Assembly: GCF_005049105.1 (NCBI RefSeq)
Contig: NZ_SUKA01000008.1
Coordinates: 62,001-126,000, forward strand
Direction: 5' to 3'
DNA: 64,000 nt
Source: Sphingobacterium alkalisoli
GTDB taxonomy: Bacteria > Bacteroidota > Bacteroidia > Sphingobacteriales > Sphingobacteriaceae
A program made the translations under genes and the position numbers. The notes beneath the pieces are model-generated. The model was given only the letters and a program-made list of their open reading frames with translations, was not told the DNA's origin and made no database searches. Below are positions 8,364 through 16,833 of the stretch, in pieces (position 1 is the first letter of the stretch; each line of letters opens with the position of its first letter).

Positions 8364-10232
8364 TTAATAGTCGAGATACTCTGCATATACCTTTTGATTA
8401 TAGGCCTTCAATATATTTAGAAGGCTTTTTTCATGTCCAGAAGAAGAGATCACCTGTTGCGATTGAGGATCAAATACAAGCGTGCCATTTTCGGAAATTA
8501 TCCCTACAGAATGCTTGGTATTAAAAAATGCATAGGGCGTAAAATACGTATCGAAAACATCCCTGCTCCAGCTATACCGATCCGAAGGTATATGTAATTG
8601 ATTCAAGATAGAAGAGGCTAAATCTACCTGTCCCATTATTTTGTTTATTTTTTGCCCTTTAAATTGAGCTTTTAATACATCGCCAAAAAAAATTAAAGGA
8701 ATATGGAAGCGCTTAGGATCGGTGATTTCACGGTCATACGGCAATCGGTGTCCATGGTCTGCAGTGAGTATAAAAAGCGTATTCTTATACCAGCTTTCTT
8801 TTTTTGCCTTTTCAAAAAAATCATTTAGAACCGAATCCGTGTAAAACGCCGTACTCTTAAACTTGTTAGCCGTAACATTATTACCAAATTTGTAGGTTGT
8901 TTTCAGATCAAAAGGTTCGTGATTTGAAATGGTAAAAACGGTTGAAAAGAAGGGTGTTTTTTCATGATTCAGGTCTGCAAGTATCCTTTCAAATACATGA
9001 TGATCATATACGCCCCACGATGACTCATTATATGAAGACGGAAAATCAGCCATATCAACAACACGATTAATCCCATGAGACATCATATAGGATTTGAAAT
9101 TATAGAATTCACTTTGTCCTCCGTAATAAAATGAAGTATGATAGCCCGCATTATGGATCTCCTGTCCTATACCGGCAAGTTTCTCGTGCTTTTTGATGGA
9201 TTTAATAATGCTTTCCTTGCCTTGTGCCGGAAAACTTGAAAAGACGCCGATAATACCCTTATCTGATCGATCTGCCGCGGCATAGAATTGTGTAAAGGAT
9301 AATCCTTCTCTCGAAATTTGATCTAAATAGGGGGTCACCTCTTTCTCACCACCCAAGTTTTCGATCAGATCCGCTGTAAAACTCTCTAATAAAATCAACA
9401 CCACATTGGGCCGTTCCGTATTTAATATGGAAACAGATGGATCTCTCTTTTCAGGAAAAACAGGAGTGAGTATTAGATCAATATCGCTACTATCTTTAAA
9501 ATATTGGTATGGATTACCACTACTTGCGCTGTTTACCAGATCATTGACAAAAGACCAATGTGTATTTACAGCGGCATGATTATAAAATTGATTGGATGAA
9601 TAATAAGCCATACTTTCATTCAATGGAGACGTACTATAGCCCCCACGAATACAGGTAAATAAAAAGATCAACCCTACAAAGAAGCCCAGTATATGAAGTG
9701 TAAAATGCGTTTTAAATTTAACGAAGGCTAGTCTAAATAACAGACTAAAAACCGTACTTCCAACTATGGTAACCACTACAAAAACGAGAAGGGGGATCCA
9801 TAAATTTGTAGATGAAGCAGATAAAAAAGCTTCCTGTGGCGTTTCAAAAAATGTCTCGATAGCTCGTCGGGAAATCTTATCTGTCCATTCCGTATACAGA
9901 TTAACACTGATACACGATAAAAAACCCAGAATAATTAAGATCGAATAAGTATATATCCGGATCCATTTCGTTGAAAAAGACCAGTTCGGAAATAATGACC
10001 AAAGGAAATAACCGATAAAAGGCAGTACACAAATATAGGCCGTCATCGATAAATCGAGCTTAAAACCGGCCGAATATACACGCAGAATCTCCTGAAAAGT
10101 GAATCCGGTATTTACCGGAGCAGCAAACAACAAAAACAATAACCGATCTATCCAAGCTATAAAAAGCCAGAAAACGAAATATAAAAGTAAGAAGTATACC
10201 GATTTGTATTGTTGTTTCACGTTACCTATCAT
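8364..10232 (-). CDS. LtaS-like membrane-anchored phosphotransferase/sulfatase family protein
   Basis: A 622-residue protein with about five N-terminal membrane segments (residues 1-200) and a large extracytoplasmic alkaline-phosphatase-superfamily domain. Metal-site motifs are visible: VVLILLESF, the FYAAADRSDKG nucleophile segment, and LTADHGHRLPYD. LtaS-type enzymes and related phosphoethanolamine transferases use a Thr nucleophile in the second motif; here the position appears to be Ser323. In Gram-negatives such proteins modify envelope glycans or lipids with phospho-head groups; the substrate here is unknown. The PAP2 phosphatase upstream on the same strand, 43 bases away, would fit recycling of a lipid by-product. 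Confidence 0.85.
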   Translation of the reverse strand: MIGNVKQQYKSVYFLLLYFVFWLFIAWIDRLLFLLFAAPVNTGFTFQEILRVYSAGFKLDLSMTAYICVLPFIGYFLWSLFPNWSFSTKWIRIYTYSILIILGFLSCISVNLYTEWTDKISRRAIETFFETPQEAFLSASSTNLWIPLLVFVVVTIVGSTVFSLLFRLAFVKFKTHFTLHILGFFVGLIFLFTCIRGGYSTSPLNESMAYYSSNQFYNHAAVNTHWSFVNDLVNSASSGNPYQYFKDSSDIDLILTPVFPEKRDPSVSILNTERPNVVLILLESFTADLIENLGGEKEVTPYLDQISREGLSFTQFYAAADRSDKGIIGVFSSFPAQGKESIIKSIKKHEKLAGIGQEIHNAGYHTSFYYGGQSEFYNFKSYMMSHGINRVVDMADFPSSYNESSWGVYDHHVFERILADLNHEKTPFFSTVFTISNHEPFDLKTTYKFGNNVTANKFKSTAFYTDSVLNDFFEKAKKESWYKNTLFILTADHGHRLPYDREITDPKRFHIPLIFFGDVLKAQFKGQKINKIMGQVDLASSILNQLHIPSDRYSWSRDVFDTYFTPYAFFNTKHSVGIISENGTLVFDPQSQQVISSSGHEKSLLNILKAYNQKVYAEYLDY

Positions 10233-10243
10233 CAGAATGTAGG

Positions 10244-10251
10244 CAAAGGTA
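10244..10251 (-). promoter_or_regulatory. Candidate -7 promoter box of the LtaS-like gene
   Basis: On the minus strand the sequence reads TACCTTTG, matching TAnnTTTG, and ends 12 bases from the start codon. It would give a very short leader. No TTG at the ideal -33 distance was found, so it is only weakly supported. Confidence 0.35.
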
Positions 10252-10275
10252 ATTAACTTAAATTTAATCTAAAAT

Positions 10276-10935
10276 TTACAACCGAAATTTACTATTGGCC
10301 CACTTGCTGTGGTACCACTTCATATGCTGGAATAAATAAATAATCAAAAAAGTAACGACTGAACCTATAATCGCTCCTATATATACATCTCCTGTCCAAT
10401 GCTGCGATAGGTAGACACGTGAATAACCCGCCAGACAAGCCAAAATAAAGAACAAAGGATTGCTACGCTGGGAAGGGAAAACATAATACAATACCATCAT
10501 TAGTGCAAAAACGCTAGTCGTATGTCCCGAGGGGAAACTGTAATTTCCATGAATATGATAATCGGGTAATGTATACCATGTTGGATCATCTTTAAATACC
10601 GATCCCGGACGAGGCATTTTTACTGATTTCTTAATAATCTGTGCAACTAACCCTGAAAGTAAAAAAGATACGATAGTCAGGATAGCATACTTATAACGCG
10701 TAAAAATAAGCAGCAAACCTACCGCCACCACAAATAAGCCATCTCCAACATTGGTGAACAACCTGAAAAACCAATCTGCCCATTCGTGATGAATGGCATT
10801 CACGAACCGGAATTGTTCCGTTTGATCATATTTCAGACTGACGAATCCGCAGACAATCTCTACTAGGAGTAAAGCCAACAGTACAAATCGCAGATCAAAT
10901 AACAATTGCTTAAAGCGTAATGGGTTAGAATGCAT
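10276..10935 (-). CDS. PAP2 superfamily membrane phosphatase
   Basis: A 219-residue membrane protein with the three PAP2 signatures in order: the KxxxxxxRP type motif (KKSVKMPRPGS), PSGH (YSFPSGHTTS) and SRxxxxxHxxxD (SRVYLSQHWTGD). Such enzymes dephosphorylate lipid phosphates such as undecaprenyl pyrophosphate, phosphatidic acid or phosphatidylglycerophosphate at the membrane face. Adjacency to the LtaS-like gene favours a role in lipid carrier recycling or envelope modification, but substrate is not determined. A good Bacteroidetes promoter precedes it. Confidence 0.88.
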   Translation of the reverse strand: MHSNPLRFKQLLFDLRFVLLALLLVEIVCGFVSLKYDQTEQFRFVNAIHHEWADWFFRLFTNVGDGLFVVAVGLLLIFTRYKYAILTIVSFLLSGLVAQIIKKSVKMPRPGSVFKDDPTWYTLPDYHIHGNYSFPSGHTTSVFALMMVLYYVFPSQRSNPLFFILACLAGYSRVYLSQHWTGDVYIGAIIGSVVTFLIIYLFQHMKWYHSKWANSKFRL

Positions 10936-10954
10936 TCTTGATATTTTGGTTTCA

Positions 10955-10985
10955 CAAACTTAGACAACTCGCATTTTGTTCACAA
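10955..10985 (-). promoter_or_regulatory. Promoter of the PAP2 phosphatase gene
   Basis: Read on the minus strand, TTG (10985-10983) is followed after 20 bases by TAAGTTTG (10962-10955). Both boxes and the spacing fit the Bacteroidetes -33/-7 promoter. The -7 box ends 20 bases before the start codon. Confidence 0.6.
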
Positions 10986-10992
10986 GTGTTTG

Positions 10993-11025
10993 TTGATATT
11001 TATATCATTTATTTCCTTAAATTTG
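10993..11025 (+). promoter_or_regulatory. Promoter of valS
   Basis: TTG at 10993-10995, a 22-base spacer and TAAATTTG at 11018-11025 match the Bacteroidetes promoter. The start would fall near 11031, giving a leader of about 30 bases before the valS ATG at 11064. It lies back to back with the PAP2 promoter without overlap, and argues against any valS start upstream of 11064. Confidence 0.6.
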
Positions 11026-11063
11026 CGTTCCTATTTACTAATTCCTTTTTACTAAAGCAAAAA

Positions 11064-13679
11064 ATGAGTATAGCAAAAACTTACAATCCGAAAGAAGCAG
11101 AAGATAAATGGTATCAATATTGGATGGAAAACGGGTTTTTCCGTTCTACTCCTGACGCGCGTGAACCCTATACCATCGTAATGCCTCCACCAAACGTAAC
11201 TGGGGTATTACATATGGGACACATGTTAAACAACACCATTCAAGATGTATTGATCCGTAGGGCCCGTATGCAAGGAAAAAATGCATGCTGGATTCCAGGA
11301 ACAGACCATGCCTCAATCGCGACGGAAGCGAAAGTAGTTGCTATGCTCAAAGAACAGGGGATTGACAAGAAAACCCTTACCCGGGAAGATTTTCTGAAAC
11401 ACGCTTGGGAGTGGAAAGAGAAATACGGTGGTATTATCTTAAAACAGTTGGAAAAACTGGGCGCTTCCTGTGATTGGGAACGCACCAAATTCACAATGGA
11501 TGCAGATCTTTCCGAATCGGTAACCGATACATTTATCAAATTTTATAAAGCCGGCTATATCTATCGTGGTGTGCGCATGGTAAACTGGGATCCGCAAGGA
11601 AAAACAGCATTGTCTGACGAAGAGGTAATCCGGAAAGAAGTACAGCAAAAATTATATTATATTCGTTATAAAATTAAAGATAGTAACGAGTATCTAATCA
11701 TTGCTACGACTCGTCCGGAAACGATTATGGCAGATGCAGCTATTTGTATCAATCCAAATGACAAACGTTATCTACACTTAAAAGGTAAAACTGCAATCAT
11801 ACCCCTAGTAAACCGTGAAATCCCTATTATCGAAGATACCTATGTAGAAATGGAGTTTGGTACCGGCTGTCTGAAAGTGACACCGGCACACGATTTAAAT
11901 GACTACGAACTGGGACAAAAGCATAATTTAGAAGTTATCGATATCTTAAATGATGATGGTACCTTAAACGAAAAAGCAATTATTTTGGTAGGAGAAGATC
12001 GTTTCATCGCCCGAAAAAAAATTGCAAAGCAACTGGAAGAGGTTGGTCAAATCGAAAAAATTGAAGAGTATAAATCTCAAGTCGGCTTTTCCGAGCGTAC
12101 AGATGCCGCTATCGAACCTAAATTGTCTATGCAATGGTGGTGTAAAATGGACAAATTAGCTCAGCCTGCCTTAGATTACGTGCTAAGTGGTGAAGTCCGT
12201 TTGATTCCAGACAAATTCACGGCCTCTTACAAGCATTGGATGGAAAACGTGAAAGACTGGTGTATCTCACGACAGTTGTGGTGGGGGCAACGGATCCCAG
12301 CATGGTATAACGAGAAGAATGAATGGGTTATTGCCAAAACTAAGGAAGAAGCTATTCAGGAACTCAAAAACCAAGGGAAAACGGCAGATAGCGTACGCCA
12401 GGAAGAAGATGTATTAGACACCTGGTTCTCCTCTGGACTATGGCCTATGTCTGTTTTTGATGGCGTACGCAACCCAGAAAACGAAGATTTCAACTATTAC
12501 TACCCGACCAACGATTTAGTAACTGCGCCGGAGATCTTATTTTTCTGGGTGGCCCGCATGATTATAATGGGACACAACTATACAGAAAAAGCACCTTTCC
12601 AGAATGTATACTTAACGGGGATTGTCCGCGACAAATTAGGTCGCAAGATGTCTAAGTCTTTAGGAAATTCGCCCGATCCAATCGAGTTAATGGAGCAATA
12701 TGGTACCGATGGGGTCCGCGTAGGCATGTTATTATCCTCACCTGCCGGAAACGATTTAATGTTTGATGTCTCCTATTGCGAACAAGGACGTAACTTTGCC
12801 AATAAAATATGGAATGCATTCCGTCTGGTAAAGGGCTGGGAAACTACAGACTCACCGGCTACTGTGGCACAAAAGACTTCCGCTCAATGGTTTGAAAGCC
12901 GATTTAATCAAGCTGTAGCAGAAATAGACGAACATTTCAAACATTACCGCCTATCAGACGCTTTAATGGCCACTTACAAATTGATTTGGGACGATTTCTG
13001 TGCTTGGTATCTGGAATTGATAAAACCCGCTTACCAAATGCCTATTGAACAGGAAACCTTAGAAACGGTAAAAAATTTCTTTCAAAAAATCCTTTCATTA
13101 GCGCATCCGTTTATGCCTTTCTTGACGGAAGAATTATGGCACGATGAATTGTTCGGCCAACGCGATGTAAAAGATTGTATCATTGTGGCTCCGTATCCCG
13201 AGATAGCAGGCTTTGACGAAAATATCATTAGGGAATTTGCTTCCGTTCAACAGATCATCTCAGAGGTACGCAATGTACGAAACTCTAAAGGCATTTCGCC
13301 GAAGATTGCTTTACCGTTGGCCATTAACGCGACCGATATCGATTATTCAAAATATCAAGATAGTATTATCAAATTAGCAAACATTGAAGAATTGACTTTT
13401 GTGAAAGATAAAGTAGCCGGCGCGGTCAGTTTCTTAGCAGGAAGAGATGAATGCTATATTGCCTTAGCCAATAATATTGATGTCGATGCTGAGCGAGAGC
13501 GTATTCGCAAAGAAATTGAATATTTACAGGGTTTCTTGCTATCTGTAGATAAGAAATTATCTAATGAACGCTTTATAGCAAATGCGAAACCCGAAATCGT
13601 AGAAAATGAACAAAATAAAAAAGCGGATGCCGAAGCTAAAATTAAAATATTAACAGAAAGCTTGACTAGTCTTGGGTAA
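11064..13679 (+). CDS. valS: Valyl-tRNA synthetase
   Basis: Class I aminoacyl-tRNA synthetase charging tRNA-Val. The frame is open from 10938, but the ATG at 11064 begins the conserved N-terminus (MSIAKTYNPKEAEDKWYQYW) and sits just after the promoter, giving 871 residues. The HIGH-type motif is HMGH (50-53) and the KMSKS motif is at 528-532. The editing (CP1) domain lies between, with the TTRPETIMAD segment, and the C-terminal coiled coil (DAERERIRKEIEYLQG onward) is present. It is complete and without anomalies. A strong terminator follows. Confidence 0.97.
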   Translation: MSIAKTYNPKEAEDKWYQYWMENGFFRSTPDAREPYTIVMPPPNVTGVLHMGHMLNNTIQDVLIRRARMQGKNACWIPGTDHASIATEAKVVAMLKEQGIDKKTLTREDFLKHAWEWKEKYGGIILKQLEKLGASCDWERTKFTMDADLSESVTDTFIKFYKAGYIYRGVRMVNWDPQGKTALSDEEVIRKEVQQKLYYIRYKIKDSNEYLIIATTRPETIMADAAICINPNDKRYLHLKGKTAIIPLVNREIPIIEDTYVEMEFGTGCLKVTPAHDLNDYELGQKHNLEVIDILNDDGTLNEKAIILVGEDRFIARKKIAKQLEEVGQIEKIEEYKSQVGFSERTDAAIEPKLSMQWWCKMDKLAQPALDYVLSGEVRLIPDKFTASYKHWMENVKDWCISRQLWWGQRIPAWYNEKNEWVIAKTKEEAIQELKNQGKTADSVRQEEDVLDTWFSSGLWPMSVFDGVRNPENEDFNYYYPTNDLVTAPEILFFWVARMIIMGHNYTEKAPFQNVYLTGIVRDKLGRKMSKSLGNSPDPIELMEQYGTDGVRVGMLLSSPAGNDLMFDVSYCEQGRNFANKIWNAFRLVKGWETTDSPATVAQKTSAQWFESRFNQAVAEIDEHFKHYRLSDALMATYKLIWDDFCAWYLELIKPAYQMPIEQETLETVKNFFQKILSLAHPFMPFLTEELWHDELFGQRDVKDCIIVAPYPEIAGFDENIIREFASVQQIISEVRNVRNSKGISPKIALPLAINATDIDYSKYQDSIIKLANIEELTFVKDKVAGAVSFLAGRDECYIALANNIDVDAERERIRKEIEYLQGFLLSVDKKLSNERFIANAKPEIVENEQNKKADAEAKIKILTESLTSLG

Positions 13680-13697
13680 GTCTCTATAAGACAACAG

Positions 13698-13737
13698 AAA
13701 AGAGCCTTTCTGAAATCGATTTCAGGAAGGCTCTTTT
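13698..13737 (+). terminator. Intrinsic terminator after valS
   Basis: The arm AAAAGAGCCTTTCTGAAAT pairs with ATTTCAGGAAGGCTCTTTT around a CG centre. The long stem plus terminal T run lies 19 bases after the valS stop. Confidence 0.85.
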
Positions 13738-13905
13738 CATTACAATTCTTGTAAAGCAGAAACCCAGCAAATTCACCGAAAAAACCATGGGTTTTACCGA
13801 GTACAGCAGTCTATCTGCCTAATCCCCATTTCCCTTCCCTCCCCGATAATATATATTTGAAGTGTATAAATAAAAAATAATATCGAATATTAAAAGATAT
13901 ATAGC

Positions 13906-14172
13906 ATGAAATCAAAAACAACATTTACCTTAAACGGTGAAAACATCACAAAAGCGTTTGAAAACACATTTGATTCAGTACAATCAACCCGATTAAAAGT
14001 AACTTCTAAAGCGGGTAAAGAATACTTTAATCTTCCGTTAATTTTTGCATTGGTTTTGGCGATTGTACTTCCCGTTCTTATCGTTGTCGCTATCATCATT
14101 AGTATAGTGACTAATCTCACCATTTCCTTCGAGAGAGAAAATAAAGCGACGGCACCCCACATATCAGAATAA
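13906..14172 (+). CDS. DUF4342-like small membrane protein (divergent copy)
   Basis: An 88-residue protein whose plan matches its downstream neighbour: an N-terminal strand segment (TFTLNGENITKAFENTF), a KVTSKAGKEYFNLPL segment, then one long hydrophobic stretch (about 45-72) and a terminal ISFERE strand. The neighbour is a clear DUF4342 protein, and this looks like its diverged paralogue, with a longer and more hydrophobic membrane segment. Function is unknown. It is separated from the second copy by 22 bases, so they form a two-gene unit. Confidence 0.65.
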   Translation: MKSKTTFTLNGENITKAFENTFDSVQSTRLKVTSKAGKEYFNLPLIFALVLAIVLPVLIVVAIIISIVTNLTISFERENKATAPHISE

Positions 14173-14194
14173 AAACAACTTAAAATATAATGTT

Positions 14195-14491
14195 ATGTCA
14201 ATAAAAGAAACATTTTCAATAAAAGGAGAGAATCTACTAAAGAAGATTCAGGAATTAATTGCTGAAGGCAATGTAACAAAAATTAGCATTGCGGATAAAT
14301 CAGGAAAAGAAATCATGAGCTTTCCGGTAACCTTAGGTGTGATTGGTATATTATTAGCTCCTATTTTTGCAGCCGTTGGTACATTAGCCGCACTACTAAC
14401 AGAATGTAAAATTACGGTCGAACGAAATAACAAAGACCATACAAACGATGAGGTAGCTGTCCCAGAAAGCCAAACTATCGACGTAAATTAA
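14195..14491 (+). CDS. DUF4342 domain protein
   Basis: A 98-residue protein with the full DUF4342 pattern: GENLLKKIQELIAEGNVTKI, then GKEIMSFPVTLGVIGILLAP, a short hydrophobic region and a CKITVER strand. The family is widespread in bacteria and sometimes linked to a UBA-like domain; no function is established that I can cite. An acidic tail follows the domain. It is the downstream partner of a diverged copy and is followed by a terminator-like hairpin. Confidence 0.8.
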   Translation: MSIKETFSIKGENLLKKIQELIAEGNVTKISIADKSGKEIMSFPVTLGVIGILLAPIFAAVGTLAALLTECKITVERNNKDHTNDEVAVPESQTIDVN

Positions 14492-14498
14492 TTACATA

Positions 14499-14533
14499 GA
14501 GCCCTGCTATCAGTACATAACAGGGCTCCTATT
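14499..14533 (+). terminator. Terminator-like hairpin after the DUF4342 pair
   Basis: GAGCCCTG (14499-14506) pairs with CAGGGCTC (14521-14528) across a 14-base loop, followed by a weak CTATTT tail. The stem is good but the T run is poor. Confidence 0.55.
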
Positions 14534-14559
14534 TCAAAAGCGCTCAATTTAATTGCAAT

Positions 14560-14754
14560 ATGATATTAATTGCCGTCCTTCTTCCCTGGTTATCTTTCTT
14601 TTTAAGGGGGAAAATTTTAACGGGCTTTGTATGTCTCGTTTTACAATGCACGTTAATAGGTTGGCTCCCCGCGGCAATATGGGCGGTAGCATCCAGAATA
14701 GATGCAAAGAACAATGCACGCACTAAAATTCTAGCGCGTCGAACGAACTATTAA
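14560..14754 (+). CDS. YqaE/Pmp3 family small membrane protein
   Basis: A 64-residue protein with two hydrophobic segments and the Pmp3 pattern: LLPWLSFFLRGK, a second segment (CLVLQCTLIGWLPAAIWA) and a charged tail. Pmp3/YqaE proteins are small stress-associated membrane peptides; the molecular activity is unclear. No co-oriented gene follows, and the GC-richer locus on the minus strand begins 30 bases downstream. Confidence 0.7.
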   Translation: MILIAVLLPWLSFFLRGKILTGFVCLVLQCTLIGWLPAAIWAVASRIDAKNNARTKILARRTNY

Positions 14755-14783
14755 CGAAAAGGAATCTGTGCAAAAAACACGGA

Positions 14784-16790
14784 CTACCTTTGGTCATCGG
14801 AAGGTACGAAAAGCACTGCGTTTGCGGCGACCATTCCGTCTGCACCTTTCGTACTGATTTCTACAAAAGCGGATTCGTCATCATGGATAACTACAGAACT
14901 TCCCAAAAGCACCCACGTGCTGGATGTTTGTCCTTTTATTTCCACATGCGACAGATCCAGTTGCTTTTCGTCGGAAGTCTTGCCGTCATAAATGGTATAA
15001 GTAAACAGTTTGGAACTTTTAGCGGATTTCGGAAAATAGGTATACACATCATACTTGCCGGCAGCCAAAGAAGCTGCAGTAAATTTAGCCGTACTTTGTC
15101 CGTCGTTGCTATTCGCCTCTACATAGCTGCGTCCGTAGCCATCGTTGCTACCCTGGTTCCAATCTCCGGTAAACTGCACAGCATCCAAATCGGAACTGAT
15201 GATGAGTATATCTGACTGCCGCTGGTCCGCTTTAGGATTGGCAGCCAATAACGCTTTTATCTCCGAGACACTCACCGATTGCACATCGGTGCCCTGATCG
15301 ATTGCTAAACAAGCTGCCACTGCGGCAGACTGCCCCAATACCATGAATACCGGCTCCATCCGTATGGAACCAAAAGCAATATGGCTAGCAGACAGGCAAA
15401 CGGGCACCAATAGATTCGTAACCTCATTACGCTTGGGCACGATTGCACGGTAGGAAATCGGAAATGGAGGAAAACCGCCAACTTCCACGTTGCCTTCGTT
15501 CTTCACCATACCATTGACTACCAACCGATCACAGTTGTGTGAATCCATCGTATAGGCGGCATAGCCCACTTCATCATTTACCACCTCGTTGCCTTGGCAA
15601 TGGTGCTGAGTCATCACTAGTTCACCAACCATCCGCCGAGCTTCACGGATATAGAGCTGCGGACTCCAGTGTTCATCGTTTACATATTCATCTTTGGGAT
15701 AACCCCATTTTTGCATTTCTTTGCGGATAAACTCTGGAACCGACAGATCGTTACCCACAAAATACAGCAATCCTTTGGTATAATCTTCATGGGCTTTGAT
15801 GATTTCCTGTCTGCGTGTGTAATTCGCTTCGGGGTATTCCCAATTCATACCAATCATATCGGTCGAAAAGCCATTGCGGTTATTGATATCGGTTTTGCCA
15901 TTCGGCATATGGCTCCAAATAAAGACATCATTTAATCCCTTCCACGGTTGGATTTCCTTCTGTCTCTTCAACAGCTCATACCGGGAAGGATCGTAGTTAT
16001 CCGGTTCAGTAATTGGCATACGGTTTTCTGGCACGTTAGTGAGCGTGATACGGTAGTTGTAGGCTTGCACTTTTTTATCGCCTGTACCGTCGGGAAGCCG
16101 CTCGCCATCACGGATTCCCCATAGTAGTCCGCTGCTGGAGTCACCACGCTTCACATACGGGTCTATCCCATTCGGAAACTGGTGCCCATCCATTAATTGA
16201 ACCCCATTTAGTGTTTCGCCATACACACTATTAGCTTCCCGACCTACGTGATACGATACACCCGCTGCGGCAAATAGGTCTCCCTCATACGTGCAATCCA
16301 TATAAACTTTTGCTTTTACTGTCAGTGAGTGTTTGTCTAGGTTTTCGGTCGATTGGAAATGGACTTGTGTAATGTTAGTGCCCACCTTCTCCACATCCTG
16401 CAGCAATTGTCCAAATTTCACCTCGGCATCACAATCTTCCATGTATTGGTTAAAAATCGCTTCCGCCACTTTCGGTTCAAAAATCCACTGTTCAAACGCG
16501 TTATAGTGTTTTCCGATTTTCCGGTAAAAATCCAACGCCAAACCGCTTACTACATATTTGTTGCCGATGTCAGTTTGGCCAAGCCCGCCCGAGCTCAACC
16601 CCCCGAGTCGTTGACCGGGTTCAATAAGAACCACGGACTTGCCTGCCTTGGCAGCTGTATAAGCAGCCACTACACCGGCAGAGGTACCACCGTAGATACA
16701 GAGGTCGTATTGCTTTGTTTGGGATTGAACGCCATATGCCCAACAAAAAAAAGACATAGTGGCAAAGAATATTTTTAATTTCATGATCAT
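14784..16790 (-). CDS. Secreted FAD-dependent oxidoreductase with C-terminal beta domain
   Basis: A 668-residue protein with a signal peptide (MKLKIFFATMSFFCW, ending near VQSQ), an FAD-binding Rossmann motif (DLCIYGGTSAGVVAAYTAA, about residue 28) and the RLGGLSSGGLGQTD segment typical of the FAD_oxidored family found beside SusCD pairs. The final ~140 residues (from about 530) form a separate beta-rich domain resembling the golvesin/xanthan-lyase C-terminal module (ADGMVAANAVLFV). It is probably periplasmic or surface-exposed and may oxidise a sugar or another glycan-derived substrate; the reaction is not known. It is the last gene of the minus-strand locus, 43 bases after susD. Confidence 0.82.
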   Translation of the reverse strand: MIMKLKIFFATMSFFCWAYGVQSQTKQYDLCIYGGTSAGVVAAYTAAKAGKSVVLIEPGQRLGGLSSGGLGQTDIGNKYVVSGLALDFYRKIGKHYNAFEQWIFEPKVAEAIFNQYMEDCDAEVKFGQLLQDVEKVGTNITQVHFQSTENLDKHSLTVKAKVYMDCTYEGDLFAAAGVSYHVGREANSVYGETLNGVQLMDGHQFPNGIDPYVKRGDSSSGLLWGIRDGERLPDGTGDKKVQAYNYRITLTNVPENRMPITEPDNYDPSRYELLKRQKEIQPWKGLNDVFIWSHMPNGKTDINNRNGFSTDMIGMNWEYPEANYTRRQEIIKAHEDYTKGLLYFVGNDLSVPEFIRKEMQKWGYPKDEYVNDEHWSPQLYIREARRMVGELVMTQHHCQGNEVVNDEVGYAAYTMDSHNCDRLVVNGMVKNEGNVEVGGFPPFPISYRAIVPKRNEVTNLLVPVCLSASHIAFGSIRMEPVFMVLGQSAAVAACLAIDQGTDVQSVSVSEIKALLAANPKADQRQSDILIISSDLDAVQFTGDWNQGSNDGYGRSYVEANSNDGQSTAKFTAASLAAGKYDVYTYFPKSAKSSKLFTYTIYDGKTSDEKQLDLSHVEIKGQTSSTWVLLGSSVVIHDDESAFVEISTKGADGMVAANAVLFVPSDDQR

Positions 16791-16833
16791 CTATCAATTG
16801 TGAATTAAAATTAACTAGTTATATGTGAAATAT

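Noticed and set aside
10938-11063. N-terminal extension of valS
   Set aside because: The extra 42 codons are hydrophobic, overlap the promoter boxes and precede the conserved N-terminus at 11064.
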